Source: Rhyacophila brunnea
Taxonomy: Eukaryota; Arthropoda; Insecta; Trichoptera; Rhyacophilidae
Assembly (NCBI GenBank): GCA_022495005.1
Contig: JAGYXB010001108.1
Coordinates: forward strand, 372,001-436,000
Reading direction: 5' to 3'
Length of the DNA stretch: 64,000 bases
The notes beneath the pieces were generated by a model. It was given only the letters and a program-made list of their open reading frames with translations. It was not told the DNA's origin and searched no databases. This document shows, in pieces, positions 1 through 11,827 of the stretch. The first letter of the stretch is position 1; each line of letters starts with the position of its first letter. The position numbers were made by a program, and so were the translations under genes.

Positions 1-78
1 ACAAATTTGTTTGACTGACAAAGTTTAATGTGCACTATTTGTCATTTGTTAATAGGTTACCTACATCCTTTGCCACTG
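1..78. mobile_element. hAT-like MITE, terminal part (family N2), cut by the window edge
   Basis: Read on the minus strand, this stretch starts CAGTGGCAAAGG and continues with a GTGCACATTAAACTTTGT word. The element at 42834-43358 has the same order: CAGTGGCGAAGG at its end, then GTGCACACTAAACTTTGT. So the window opens inside another copy of that family, with the outer end at about position 78. The other end is outside the window, so its target duplication cannot be checked. Assignment to hAT rests on the CAGTGGC end only. Confidence 0.55.
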
Positions 79-496
79 CATGTCCGTATATGATATAACT
101 CTATCTGAGTTATTATTTAATCTATGAGCAGCACCTTGATTATCTGGATCTCTATGATCACCGGTTTCATATAATTTTGAAGAAATAGTATGCTTTTAAT
201 TATATACTTACTTACTAAATGGAAAAAAGTGGAATTTTCAAAAATAAATTTCAGTAAAAAGAATATTTTATTCGTTTTTATTATCTGCGTTTGTCATTAT
301 CCAAACTATTTTCATCCCCATATAATTTTTTTCCCTTTTCTGCTATTCAAATGCAACAAATCCAACTTGTCCTGTTCCTCTATCACAAAACTGTCGTGTG
401 TCTGTCACAAAGGTGTTGCAAAAAGTGTCTAATGAAGTAGGACAGGTAGGACAGGTAGGTAATGAAATACATTATTACATTCGTAAATCTTGTGAA

Positions 497-502
497 TTTA
501 TT
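497..502 (-). terminator. Poly(A) signal AATAAA for the Kazal gene
   Basis: The minus strand reads AATAAA about 150 bases after the proposed stop codon of the Kazal-peptide gene. This is a reasonable distance for a 3' untranslated region. AT-rich DNA contains many chance AATAAA words, so only its position supports the call. Confidence 0.3.
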
Positions 503-647
503 ATTCATTGATATAATACAAAGTTGTATGTACAAAATGTACTAACATTTCTGGTTAGAAATAAAAAATAAAGATCGTAAGGACAAAACAAAATAATATG
601 TTGAATAGTGGCGGTAAACGCTAAAGTTTTCATGTCTTTAAAGCAGA

Positions 648-1978
648 TCAGCATTCTCCATCAGCTGTACGAGCAAAATCTGAAACATACCAAATAAAAA
701 AAGTCGTTAATATAAATTAAATGAACAATTATTTTGTATTTTGGTAATTTTAGGACATTTTTTTCCTACATTGAAATCAAAGAGCTATTGTTTGCATATT
801 ATGGGGCAATCATAAATCATCATTCAACGTTGCGACCTTTACCACACAAAGGTTAAAATAAAAATGATAAAACATAATGATTATTATTAATTACTGATAA
901 AAACAAATTAAATCATTTTAGAAGTATAAAAATATATTTGACTCACTTACTTATTACACAACATTGGAAAAATGTACAATGAAAATAGTTATAATTTAAT
1001 TGGGTGACCATTGAAATTAAGTACCAATTCAATCAATTGACATATACCTACTAAGTATATTATTTATCCAGTCAATTTAAGATGGATTGTTTTTAATTTT
1101 TTTTTTAAATAATGAAATCAAAGAATTATAATTAACAGATTTCGTAGATTACTCACTGTAATAAACCTTTAAGGTGTTAACTGTCAATTCTTGGTGAAAA
1201 TACATTATATTAATAAAACCGGTTTAGTCCTTGTTGTTATTATAACCGAATGGAACAAGTACTACATAATATTGTGTATTATTTTAATTAATACACTACA
1301 ATATTTATCGTAATAATGTAGAAAAATAATATATTTGATAATATTGATCAGTTGAATTCCTAATAATCATTTGGAATCATTAGGAGGATCCTTATCTATG
1401 CCACAATTAGTTAATTGGTCATAATTAACGTAATTATTGGTGTAATTACGGCGAGTAAGTTCGCTTTCGGTTTGAAGTTAGATATGTTTGTCAAATTTAA
1501 TATACTATTGGTGAAATGGTACCTACTCAATTTTAAACCCATCTCAAAGAAGCATGTACCTATCTATACTAATTTTGCCCATTTGAATTTTTATTATCTA
1601 ACTTGAAGATTTTACGAGAAGACAACAATAAATAAAATACATTTTTTTGCTTGATCTATAGCTGCATGACTGCATCAAACTGAGCTTACCAGACTTCTCT
1701 CGGCAGTTACTGGCTTTCATATCGCACTCGTTTGGGAATTGTTTCTTAACGCCCGCGCTGTTTGTAGCGCAGAGAGGACTGTACAACAGCGGACATATTG
1801 CAGGGCAGTCGTTTGCTTCTGCTTCCGATGACACCGACATCAACACCACCAGGGCCACTGAAAAGATAAATAAAATAGTCACAATAATTATAAGTCTTAA
1901 ACCAATTTCTCTACCGGACAGTGTGGCAATCGGCGGTAGCTCCTCTAATACTGCACGAGTGAAACGCACTGCCTGCAT
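648..1978 (-). CDS. Small secreted Kazal-domain peptide (serine-protease-inhibitor type), two exons
   Basis: Exons are complement(1690..1978) and complement(648..679). The first ends AAGTCTG followed by a GTAAGC donor; the second follows a TTTGGTATGTTTCAG acceptor. The junction is in phase (G|AT gives Asp), for 106 residues. A hydrophobic stretch (about residues 28-48) is followed by one Kazal domain with all six cysteines: CPAICPLLYSPLCAT, then FPNECDM, SNC and a terminal GEC. The last cysteine comes only from exon 2, which strongly supports the splice. Kazal domains normally block serine proteases; short single-domain insect versions include the vasotab-like secreted peptides, and the substrate here is unknown. 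The start is uncertain. The ATG at 1978 gives a long pre-hydrophobic N-terminus, and a good acceptor (TTATCTTTTCAG) lies just inside the hydrophobic part, so an upstream signal-peptide exon could join at 1857 instead. A TATAATA word lies about 80 bases upstream of the ATG. Confidence 0.8.
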
Positions 1979-3305
1979 TTTTTAAGACTACACTCAACTT
2001 TTCATTGTTATTCATATGTGTATCACTCATTTTGGGAAGTAGAACATGTAGCATTATTATAAACCGATTACATTGAAATCAATAAGAAACGACTTACACG
2101 GTTGTCTATGTGTGGCGTTTTGTGTAGCGATTTTACGATGGTTTAGTGCGGCGACCGAACTAGCAATTATGAAATACGTCGTCTTTAATACATTGAACAC
2201 TCACTGGGCCGCCACTGGTGGCAACCTGTCAGATCGGTTGACCGATTGGTACCGAAGCTTGATTTGATATAAATAAAAAGGATTTGAAGTCAAACACATT
2301 TTTATTTTTTAGAAAAACGATCTTTAAATTAAATAAATAATACAATTATTGAAAAAATTTTCCTACACTTTCAAAGAATTTAATAAACTACATTTCAATG
2401 ATTAAAATAATCATAAAAAAACTATTATTACGATGAAAGTTTTAAACGAATGCTCATTTTATAATATTTACTAATTTTTAATACAAAAGTGATTTAATTA
2501 TTTATTTATTCAAAACGTTTTTAAATGCACTTACATTTTATTCAATTTCATGTTTCATATTCCGTAACTAGATATTTCTAGTAATACTACACTTCCTGTC
2601 AATATCAGGATCCCATAACTCTGACAAATACATTATCTAATTAAAAGTATTTGTCAGCCTGTGTTGATATGCAAACATGCTCCAAAGATATGTGTTGATT
2701 GTTTTTTAGACAATAACAATAAGTAAATTGCCTGAGAGAAGTGGACGGACCTTCACAGGTTATTTTAATAGGCTTTCAATAATGAGGATAGATGATTAGT
2801 CATTCACTTGGGTCCTTTCTATAGATCAAGCACACATTGAAAAAAAATGGCATTGGATTTACTTATATGTAGATTAACTACTACATACATATGTTTTTGG
2901 TTTTATTTTATATTTTACATTATGGGTTAATGTCATAATTAGGATTTCTATTCTAGGAAAATAACAAATTATCTTTAAATTAATGTATTTAAGCATTTTG
3001 GATAGGTACTTTTTTATTATTACTATTTAATATGAATAAACTGAACTAAAGACGTAATACTTACAGAAAAAGAATGATAAGAAGGACTTCATGACACGGC
3101 CACTGATTATTCACTTGTGAATAAACGGCTGTGAATCTTGATTATATATTGTCACAACAATCACTCATTATATACCTATACAAAATTGTCGATGCTCAAA
3201 CTTTAAATCAATATTATTATAATAAACAGAGTAAGTGCATACATCTTGTGCAAATTGAAGAAATTGTTCGTTGTATTTATAATTAAAATGTAATAAATTG
3301 AGTGG
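1979..3305. other. AT-rich flank of the Kazal gene, no gene seen
   Basis: The piece at 2080-2270 is less AT-rich than its surroundings and has a good minus-strand GTAAGT donor at about 2092-2097, so it could hold a 5' untranslated exon of the Kazal gene. Stops in the relevant frame mean it does not supply a start codon. From 2280 to 3300 nothing but AT-rich sequence is visible. Confidence 0.4.
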
Positions 3306-3533
3306 TTCACAAGCATAGTGAACCAAGTCCATTCTGGTTAGCTTTGAGTAAACTTGGTTCAAACATATTTGATTATGTCTAATTCTGTAAAGGTATGATT
3401 GCAATTCTAAAAAGTGTTATGTCGAGTACATTTATTGGACTTACTTTGTACAAAGGCATTTTTCTGTTAAAGTTGAAACTTTTTTGGTAACTTAACATAT
3501 TTTTTTTTTATGGACTTGGTTCACTTTGCTTGC
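3306..3533. mobile_element. Candidate short inverted-repeat element (MITE)
   Basis: The left end reads TTCACAAGCATAGTGAACCA and continues AGTCCA. The right end is nearly its reverse complement (TGGACTTGGTTCACTTTGCT, then TGCGAA). The 26-base repeats differ at two positions and lie 228 bases apart. No clear target-site duplication is visible, so the superfamily is unknown. Each terminal repeat is itself a hairpin (TTCAC...GTGAA). Confidence 0.45.
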
Positions 3534-4272
3534 GAATTAATTTACTTTTCTTAGGAGCAAAGAGGAAAATAATGACACAGATGTGATATAAGTCAAATTT
3601 TATTTTATATTTTGATCCACGACAGAGGGAGATCATCTTATTTGGTAAATGAATTACTATTCATCTTAATTCATTAAAGCACCAATTATTCTTATCTTAT
3701 AACAAATAATCTAGTCTGTCAACACAATTATGAAAGTCACATGTCGTTGACCCAATGTTGGCGTCTGTCATGAATGCTTTCCGCGAAATTTGCAAAATGT
3801 GAAATCTATATGTAAAATAAAAATAAATCTGTAACTCATTAAAAATATTTGATAGGTGTTTAAGTGTCTAGACTCAAGACTCTAAGTACTTAAAGGTTTT
3901 TTTAGTTTAATTACCATAAAATTGTGCTATATTTAAGACCCTACTCCAAAACATTGATGCGTAATAAATATATTATAGTTATTACCACTTGAGAAGTGCA
4001 CCTTGCAGTGCATACAATATAATGCCAAAAAGAGCTTATGGAATTTATTTGTTCGAATACTTTTGACATTATGACTCTATAAAATCGGCGCGAGTACTGG
4101 CTTAAGGACTTGGTCCGTTTTCGCTCGGAAGGATATTCATTTGTCCCGACCGCTCCAAACAATCACCGTTATTTATGATGAAACTAGTCAACTTAGGACT
4201 ACGTTCACTATTGCAGTTAACAATTAAGCTTTTCACTCATCTTTTATGCAGTAATCTAAAAAATGATATTTT

Positions 4273-4300
4273 TGGACTTGGTTCACTATGCTTGTGAAAC
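4273..4300. repeat. Third copy of the TGGACTTGGTTCAC hairpin repeat
   Basis: TGGACTTGGTTCACTATGCT followed by TGTGAA matches the reverse complement of the repeat at 3306-3331 over 26 bases, better than the copy at 3511 does. It may be the true right end of a larger element running from 3306 to about 4298, or a solo end. Confidence 0.45.
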
Positions 4301-5169
4301 TCTCAATTAATAATTATAGGTACACACAAAAAGTTCATGAAATTACCTCCACTGTTATATTTTCATTAGGCATTCATAATTTTGTTCCACGAAAATGTAT
4401 GTTATAAAATATAAGCATCCACATGATTCAATTGGTACCTGAATTTTATCCTTGTGTGTAATTGTTATTTTATATGATCGTAGAGACAGATCATGTATTT
4501 TAGCCATTTGATCGATGATAGCTTGACAACATAGACACATCCTTTAAGATGTATACGAAAGTAAGCAAGTACAGAAAAAGTCTGGAGATCTCGGCAGTCA
4601 GTCGATGTCACTGTTTCTGGAGATTGATCGGTCTGGATACGTTCTCTTCAAAATTTTTGACTCACAGTAACATGTAGGTAACTCAATCTTACTGAAAGTA
4701 CATTTCTCAAATTCATGGTACGATAGCTGTCACATTCAAAGTTACAGAGTCTTCGTCAGAGGCAACATCTTCAAAGAAATAAGGTCAAATTACATCTACC
4801 ATCTAGTCCACTGACCTAATTCTATACCACGCTGTCACTGTAATGATTGTTGATTGGTCAATGGCTGCTATTGTGCTTGATAATGTAATTGTGAAGGTCA
4901 AAACGGGCTTAATCACTCGTTACGATTGTCTCATAAAAATTCTGATCATCAATAGAGACGAGTAGTTTTATGCAAATAATGCGTTGGTCAGTTGGTCAAA
5001 ACGTTAATAATAAATTTGTCACATCTACGCTGCTCAAGTGTCAAATTTTAATATAAACTATCAAAATTGAACCAAACCAAAACGGCATTCGATATATTCT
5101 GTAAAGAAATTTTTGACCACCTAGTATTTTAGAGATGCACTTCATTGTGTTTCGAGTTAGTACCTAAGC

Positions 5170-5950
5170 CAGCGGTTTCCAACCTGGGAGGCGCGATCTA
5201 TTGCCAGGGGAGGCGCCAAAATTTTTTAATAAATTAATTTTTATACCATAATATCTACAAATAAAATATTTGGAGCGGAGAAATTTAAAAATGGCGCTTT
5301 TGCAAACGCTCTGTTTCGGTAATGCACAAAACGACCGCTGGTTGCATGAAAACAATAACCTCAAATTTAAATGTCACTCGTAGCTAAAGTGTCAACTGAA
5401 GCGTGTAGGCAGGGTGTGATATTGTTTTTTAAATTGTTTTTGACGTGATTTCTTTAATATAATATAACAATAATACATGTCTTCACTTTTAAATGATTTC
5501 TACGCCAGATATATTGAAGCAAACAAAAATCTATTTCCTGAGTTCTTGGTTAGTTTGCTAATGCATTTTTCATATTATTTTATTAATAGTAAAAAAGTCG
5601 CCTGCGGCGCTGCTTTGTTTCAGGGCTATTAAATATTTTAAATATATGGGTGAAAGATCCTGGCCTGTGGGCCCTATTCAGTATGTGGAGCCCATGATAG
5701 AATCCATTAATTTTTGTCAATGAACGATGATGAATTTGGTTGACTTCTATTAAAATTGATTGTGGTAATAAACAAGCTCATTCGTCGCATTAAAAAAAAA
5801 TTAATTAAAAAATGAATTTAATATAAGTAAGTAGTAAAAACTTGTGTGTTAAAAAAGGGTCTGTATTATTTAATGAAATAAAGGGGGGGAGGCGCCAAGA
5901 TTAGATTTTTTTAAAGGGAGGCGTAGTAACATAAAGGTTGGAGACCCCTG
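5170..5950. mobile_element. Non-autonomous hAT element with perfect 8-bp target duplication
   Basis: The ends are CAGCGGTTTCCAACCTGGG on the left and, read inward from the right, CAGGGGTCTCCAACCTTT. Both sides carry ACCTAAGC (5162-5169 and 5951-5958), the 8-bp duplication expected of hAT insertion. Next to both ends are GGGAGGCG words, a subterminal repeat. No transposase frame is open; the short frame at 5164-5364 crosses the element end and is not a gene. Confidence 0.88.
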
Positions 5951-6190
5951 ACCTAAGCACATAATTAATACTAAGAGGTAGCAATGTGCATTTTCACTTC
6001 CTTGACATTTAAATGCCAATCTGGTAAAGTAAATAATAATATGGGTAGTTACCTAATAAGTTTTTTGTCTGTTTTTCCAACATCTTAGATTTATACTTAT
6101 ACATTTCAATACTAAAGTACTCATTTTGATGTATAGTAATTTGATGTCTTTATCTAAGCAAGTTGTTTTCAAATTATTTTCTCACACTTA

Positions 6191-6598
6191 GAGCCGAGCC
6201 ACACTGGGCGACTCTGGTCGCCAGACCAGTCGCGCGACTGGTCTTCCTGGCCGATTTACTCGGGCGACTTGCAGGCGACCAGAGAGGCAGCCAATAAATA
6301 ATAATAATAATGAATGTACACGCAAGTATGCAAAAATACGTTCTATCCGCGGCGTGGCTGCCGGCGACTGGTCGCCCAGTGTGGCAGCACTCAATACGTA
6401 GCTATATGTTTTCATACATCGCTACCGGTCGCCCGACCAGAGAGACTGCGAGACCAGACCGAGCGCACGAACGTGATTTTACTGATCGCCCGACTTTATT
6501 GGTTGCGCGACTACTGGGCGACCAGGTGTGGCATGCTCCATATAACTGCATGCATCGGTCTGGTCTGCCGACCAGAGTCGCCCGGTGTGGCTCGGCTC
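6191..6598. mobile_element. PIF/Harbinger-like MITE with GC-rich palindromic ends
   Basis: The ends are GAGCCGAGCCACACTGGGCG and its inverted match at 6579-6598 (one mismatch, CCCGG for CCCAG), and the repeat runs on for about 35 bases. TTA flanks both sides (6188-6190, 6599-6601), the TWA duplication typical of PIF/Harbinger. The inside is full of further inverted words (GGTCGCC, GCGACTGG, GGTCGCCC). These GC-rich palindromes produce the overlapping open frames at 6188-6640, which are not genes. Confidence 0.85.
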
Positions 6599-7134
6599 TT
6601 AGTGAATAAAGATTTTTTCAAGGTTAGAATAATAAAATAGATAAAAATAGTAAATAGTCACGTTCGATGGTAGTAAATAGCAAAAAGTTTTTCTATTGTT
6701 AAAATGTGTGTGAAAAAATGTTGATGCCAGTTGCAAAACACGATTACCCGACTCGCCCCAGTTCAGATAATGCCGGATCTCTGAATTGCCAGATTAGGTA
6801 GATTCCATGATTCCGAATTTATGATAGTGATCATGCATACGCACATTGAATTAAAATTGCATCCTCTTATTTTGTGTTAATAAATAATATTGTGGAAATA
6901 AGCCGCATTGGCTTTAATGAAAATTTGCATGTCTTAGTAGTAGAATAGTATTCTGTTATCATCACTTCGCTGATATCTGATATTGAACATACATAATTCT
7001 GAAAACACTCATGAGAAAATATAGCCAATAGAAAAATCTTTTTTCGAAAAAAGTAAGACACCCGGCAGGAATCGAATGGTACATTCTCAAATCTTGTGAA
7101 TTATTCGTTGAATAAAAGAAATAGTTATGTAATT

Positions 7135-7754
7135 GAAGATCTTGGCATAAAAACATCAAATGTCCACTTTTTTCCATTTTCATTTTATTGCATTTCTATA
7201 TTCCCTGTGTATGGTTACATACAACTGTGCAAAGATATATTTTTTAAAAAAATCGTAAGTCCCTCAAATCCGCTCTCAAAAATATGCCACTTTTCTAAAA
7301 ACAGCAATAGTCCAAGGAATTTTGTTTGAAAGAAGATTTTTTTAAAACATGTAAGTACGTAGCTTAATAATTGGTTATGATGTGTCAAAACCTTCTTAAA
7401 TGTAGTATTATGATTAAAAAATAACAGAAATATATATTTTTTGTTTTATTTAATAAAATTATAATTTTATTCATACTATTTGCTTTTCCATGTTTTCAAT
7501 TTTGTTATAAAAACGACAAAGGTCCAAAAATTGTGTAAAAACAGCAAATGTCACATTCATTTCTTTTTAAATATCTATTTAACAAACATCAATTTGATAT
7601 TTTATTTACATACATACAGTGCATATAAGGCTCCTCCATGAATCTTCATTGTCAAATTATTAAAAATGTGTTTGACAACCAAGATATTATGTTTTTACCC
7701 TCTCCTGAAAAAAATGACCTTTGTGACATTTGCTGTTTTTATGCCAAGATCTTC
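7135..7754. mobile_element. Inverted-repeat DNA element flanked by AATT
   Basis: The left end GAAGATCTTGGCATAAAAAC is matched exactly in inverted form at the right end, and the similarity continues through CAAATGTC to about 35 bases. AATT lies on each side and may be a 4-bp target duplication or part of the repeat. The word AAAAACAGCAAATGTCAC or close variants recurs inside (near 7300 and 7540), as subterminal transposase-binding repeats often do. No coding capacity is seen. Confidence 0.7.
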
Positions 7755-8658
7755 AATTGATATCTAATAATATGTTTGGGAACCGTCCATAGAATGCATA
7801 AAAACAATATTGATATTTCAGCTTATAATCCTTTGTTCAAGTGGGATTGTTTTATATTACTGAAGTTATTTTACAGCGAGCTGATTTCTGTTGCACTAAT
7901 GCAACTCTAATGCAAATGTCTAAACCGACGGAGTGAAGAGGGACGGGTCTGGACGGGTCGGAGCAACTCGGCGTGCCTGACCGGTGGAATCTAATAGGAA
8001 TGGAGGAGAACGATAGACTTTGGGATGAAGCACTGTTACCGTTAGAAGAGAAGTTAGAATTAAAATGATACATTCGAATCATTCCTACTGTTATTTTACT
8101 AATGATCATTTTTTGAGAATCTGTTTGATGAATGTTTTTTTTATGCTCTTAATAGCAGATTGACAGTCAGTGATCTGTTTAACCAAATAAAGATAGCAAG
8201 CAAAATAATGATTACCAAGTATTCAAAAAAAACCATTTTTCTCAATATTTAGTAAATAGTTGTTTAAAAAATCGTGCTTGACAAAATGTTTGTTTAATTG
8301 CAGTAAGTATTTTCGGTTGATTGATTTTCATTCTCTGTATAGCTAATCAAAAACAAAAAGGTCAATAATTACGTCAGCCAGTTAAGATATTTTGGTTTTG
8401 TCCAAGATTATTAATATTTTTAGTAAAAAAGAAGTGATTAATTATGAATTTGTCCGATAACATGTCTACAAAAAATTATATTTCCTAGCTGCTAAACGTG
8501 TTTTGTATAACACAATATACTTTTTAAATCTAAACTTTTGAAAAAAAAATGGTTAGCCGGATAGTATTTTCCCCCTGGTTAATTGGATGCCCTATATGGG
8601 AAGGATTTCGGTTGGTCGCACTAGTCAAGAGTTAAGTTGTGAAAATGTAAAAAGTATA

Positions 8659-8925
8659 TCGCACTGTGAGTGTAAAACCAAGGCATCTGCAAATTTTTCA
8701 ATTTCGAGATTAAATGCAAAACAACTGCAAAAGTCGTGAACTTGATAATGTAAAAGTGAAGTAAACTGAAAGAACATGCGATATAATGTAGATATAAACC
8801 AAATATTATGGTTTCTTTTTAAAAACTCTATTTCTCCTAACAAAACGAAGACTTCAAACCCTAATATGTATGTATATCCAAAATATGTCTTTTGCAGATG
8901 CCTTGGTTTTACACTCACGGTGTGA
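8659..8925. mobile_element. MITE with 35-bp terminal inverted repeats and TA duplication
   Basis: The left end TCGCACTGTGAGTGTAAAAC and the inverted right end TCACACCGTGAGTGTAAAAC agree at all but two positions, and the match continues through CAAGGCATCTGCAAA. TA flanks both sides (8657-8658, 8926-8927), as in Tc1/mariner-type elements. The element is 267 bases long and non-coding; the frame at 8625-8918 is a shadow of it. Confidence 0.8.
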
Positions 8926-8942
8926 TATGTAGGTACCTACAT

Positions 8943-9470
8943 TCAGTAATATGATATCTATGACGGGCGAACTTATGAGTCTTTTCCAATATTTGATGCA
9001 TGGCAGAGTTATTTTGCGAATACCATTTGTAAGGGATCTTGGTATTACATTTGACAGTACGTTGTCATTTAGTGGCCATATAGCTATCATTTGTAAAAAG
9101 GCGCTACAGATGTTGGGTTTCGTCTTACATACTTCCCTGGTCTTTTCGGATATTACTGTATTAAAAATCCTTTATAATTAATTAGAAGCCGGCTTGAGAG
9201 TGGGTCGATTGTTTGGGCTCCGCATCAGTTAAATATGACCTTATGGTGGTGTCAGTTCAAAAGAAATTTTTGAGACTCCTTTATTTGAGGTTATATGGAT
9301 ACTATCCGTACCCGAAGAAGACTAAAACATATAATTTTCATGAGGAATGGGAAAATAAATATTTATTTCTGATGGTAAAAGCCATGTTGTGTTTAATTTG
9401 TTACGCCTCAGGATTCTCAGCCAAATTTATCAAATACACATTGAAGAATGACAAAGGGAAAATGTGGTAA
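8943..9470 (+). pseudogene. Jockey-like LINE reverse transcriptase, C-terminal relic
   Basis: The frame at 8951-9181 carries VRDLGITFDSTLSFSGHI and KALQMLGFV, the thumb region that follows the polymerase core in Jockey-superfamily non-LTR elements. After a frame shift, SRLESGSIVWAPHQ follows (about 9186-9230), then another shift leads into SVQKKFLRLLYLRLYGYYPYP at 9252-9320. The order matches the family but needs at least two frame changes, so it is dead. The 5' side is truncated just beyond the MITE ending at 8925; no poly(A) tail is clear. Confidence 0.75.
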
Positions 9471-11113
9471 AGTAGTGGATCACTATCACACTGCCAGTTT
9501 TGAATCCGGATAGTAGATCAGTCGACTTGAAGTTGGATATATCCGGCATATATTATGGCGAATTTATAATGTGTAGTTATTAAACTATTGTATTGTGAAA
9601 TTACACCAAGTAAACACTATACTTATGCAATTAATAAACAAAGAGTGAAGTTGTATGTTTTTTTGAAACACTTCTCGGAATCGATTATTTATTATTTGCT
9701 CATGTTCTTGGGAAAAACCAAAATGTTAATATAAGTAATGTCACTAGTTGGACAGTCTCTCAATGGTATTTTGTACTATGGATGCAATGAGCAATGTGCG
9801 ATGCAATATTTGATGTATGTCTCAATGGCTTAGTACTTAGCAAGATCCAGGTAGGTACATATTTCTGATGTGTGGATGCAAATATTAGGTCCCAACCAGT
9901 GGCGGCCGGTAATTTTTTGATTGTAATTATTGAAGGTGCGATGGAAACTTACATTATTGAAAAACGAAATCAATAATTGAATTATTCAGCGTTGTTTTTG
10001 ATTCGACAAAACTTTATTTATAACTTTTTTAAACTGTCTCATTGAAATTTGGGAAATTATTTGTATATTTTTAATTTAATAAAACATGTTGCGAGTTCCT
10101 TAAGTCTTTCTTGATTTAGTTTTAATTAAGAAACGATTTTTTCTCTTACAGTAGAAAAACACCACCCACTTTTAACGGAAGCCATCTTAATCGTATATAC
10201 ATTATCTTTAGCAATGTAGCACACTGTATGAATAATGATCATTATAGTTATAAAACTGCACTTTGTGAAATAGCATTAGCATTATTAGCTTATCGCTAGA
10301 ATTAATAATTTTCTATATTATAAATAAATAACCGATATCATTTCGCGTTTAGTCAACACACAGGATAATGAAATATTATTTTTCCAGAAACGCGGTAGGT
10401 AGCAGAATTATTTTTACTGCCATACAATCTTCCCTCCGAGTATACTGATTGAAATTGTAGTACACAGAAGTCAAGATATCTTAACATACCTACATTTCAT
10501 TATATTTCTTACCCATTTTAAAATTAGAAAATGATCAATTTTATTGTTTTTAGTTTTACAGGCATCTTACGAGATTGCTAAATCTGATACTAAAAATAAT
10601 TTGAAGCGTGAAGAGTACACTCTAACAAACCGATAATTCAAATCTGTAATTACTCTGTACTAGACCAATATGTCATTTTATCGGATTGGCGCATGATATT
10701 CAGCAACTTACACATGGTAAAAATGATTAGCACCGTTTGAGTTGTTTTATAATGGCTTTAGTTCATACTTAACTTTGGGTTCATTTTAAGTAAACTAAAA
10801 ATATATTGTCGGGGTGCAAATCAAGACGACGTATATGTTGCATATTGTCTGTATTATCGCCTATTGGCAATAAGGACACATCAGTTTATGGTTTGCATTA
10901 CAATTAGTGAGTGATAATATTAAAAATCTATGAAGAAAAAATATTATTTACGATGTTGAACGATGTTTCATAACAATGCAAGCAGTGCAGTGCACTTGTA
11001 TGATGTTAGACCAGCCGCCGCTGGCCCTAACACATTATAATTATTATTATTAGAATATTTTTTACAATAATGTATGCTTGTTCTAGAGGTCTGTAATGAT
11101 TGATAATAAATAT
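9471..11113. other. Gene-free AT-rich stretch
   Basis: No coding frame of interest is seen. A CAGTGGCGGCCGG word at about 9898 resembles a hAT end, but its partner was not found. Confidence 0.4.
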
Positions 11114-11699
11114 CAGTGGCGATGAGTGACTTTGGAAGTAGGTAGGCTATGGGGACCATAGTGGAAATTATGTAGGTTCTTATCAGTCATACTTACGGGA
11201 CCTAAGATAATAATAATATGATATTACTACGAATGTCAAAGTATAATAATATAAAATAATTAAGAAAATGGATAGTGTTAGTTAGTTTATAAAATTGAAT
11301 TAAACTCTGAACAAAAAGAAATCATAAGACAAAATTTCAATTTTATTTTTAAAAATATCCAAAAATGGCGTGGAAAAAAGGTTTTTCAAAAAGATAAAAT
11401 TTTTAATTATTTGCTTGAAGGCTGATAATGAAAAGCCTTCTAGCTGAGTGCAATTTGCTGATATATGTCATGTTATATAAAAAACATGATACATTTATGT
11501 AATGATTATTACAGTCTTTGAATACAGAGTATTGATGGTAAATATATACAACACAGCGCACCTGTAGGTAGACAATTATATTACGACAACTTAAGATTAT
11601 ATTACGTATCGATGTCTCTGTTAGTCTGATTGTAATATAAAATTTATTTTTATATAGGAAGACTCTAAATAATTGCTTAGTAAGGAGTCTTCGCCACTG
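11114..11699. mobile_element. hAT-like MITE (family N1, copy 1)
   Basis: It starts CAGTGGCGATGAGTGA and ends GAGTCTTCGCCACTG. The flanks ATAAATAT and GTAAATAC agree in six of eight positions, a weathered 8-bp duplication. The inside resembles the copy at 44184-44907: AGTAGGTAGGC near the start, ACGGG then GATATTACTAC further in, and a TAGTAAGGAGTCTTCG end. No coding frame. Confidence 0.72.
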
Positions 11700-11827
11700 G
11701 TAAATACAGTCAATGTCTACTTAAACATTGGAATGAATTGTAATATCTTCTCTTCTTAATCAACGAGATGCCCTTACAAATGCAAATCGTACATCGAGTA
11801 TCATTCAGTTTCAGCTCACCTGCATCA

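Noticed and set aside
190..432. 80-residue plus-strand frame
   Set aside because: Low-complexity, Phe/Ile/Lys-rich translation of AT-rich DNA, with no domain or splice signals.
6188..6640. Three overlapping frames on both strands
   Set aside because: They are shadows of the palindromic GC-rich MITE at 6191-6598.
7852..8109. 85-residue minus-strand frame in a GC-elevated patch
   Set aside because: No family resemblance; Ser/Arg-rich shadow with no splice or start context.
9898..9912. Complete hAT element starting CAGTGGCGGCCGG
   Set aside because: No inverted partner or target duplication was found nearby.
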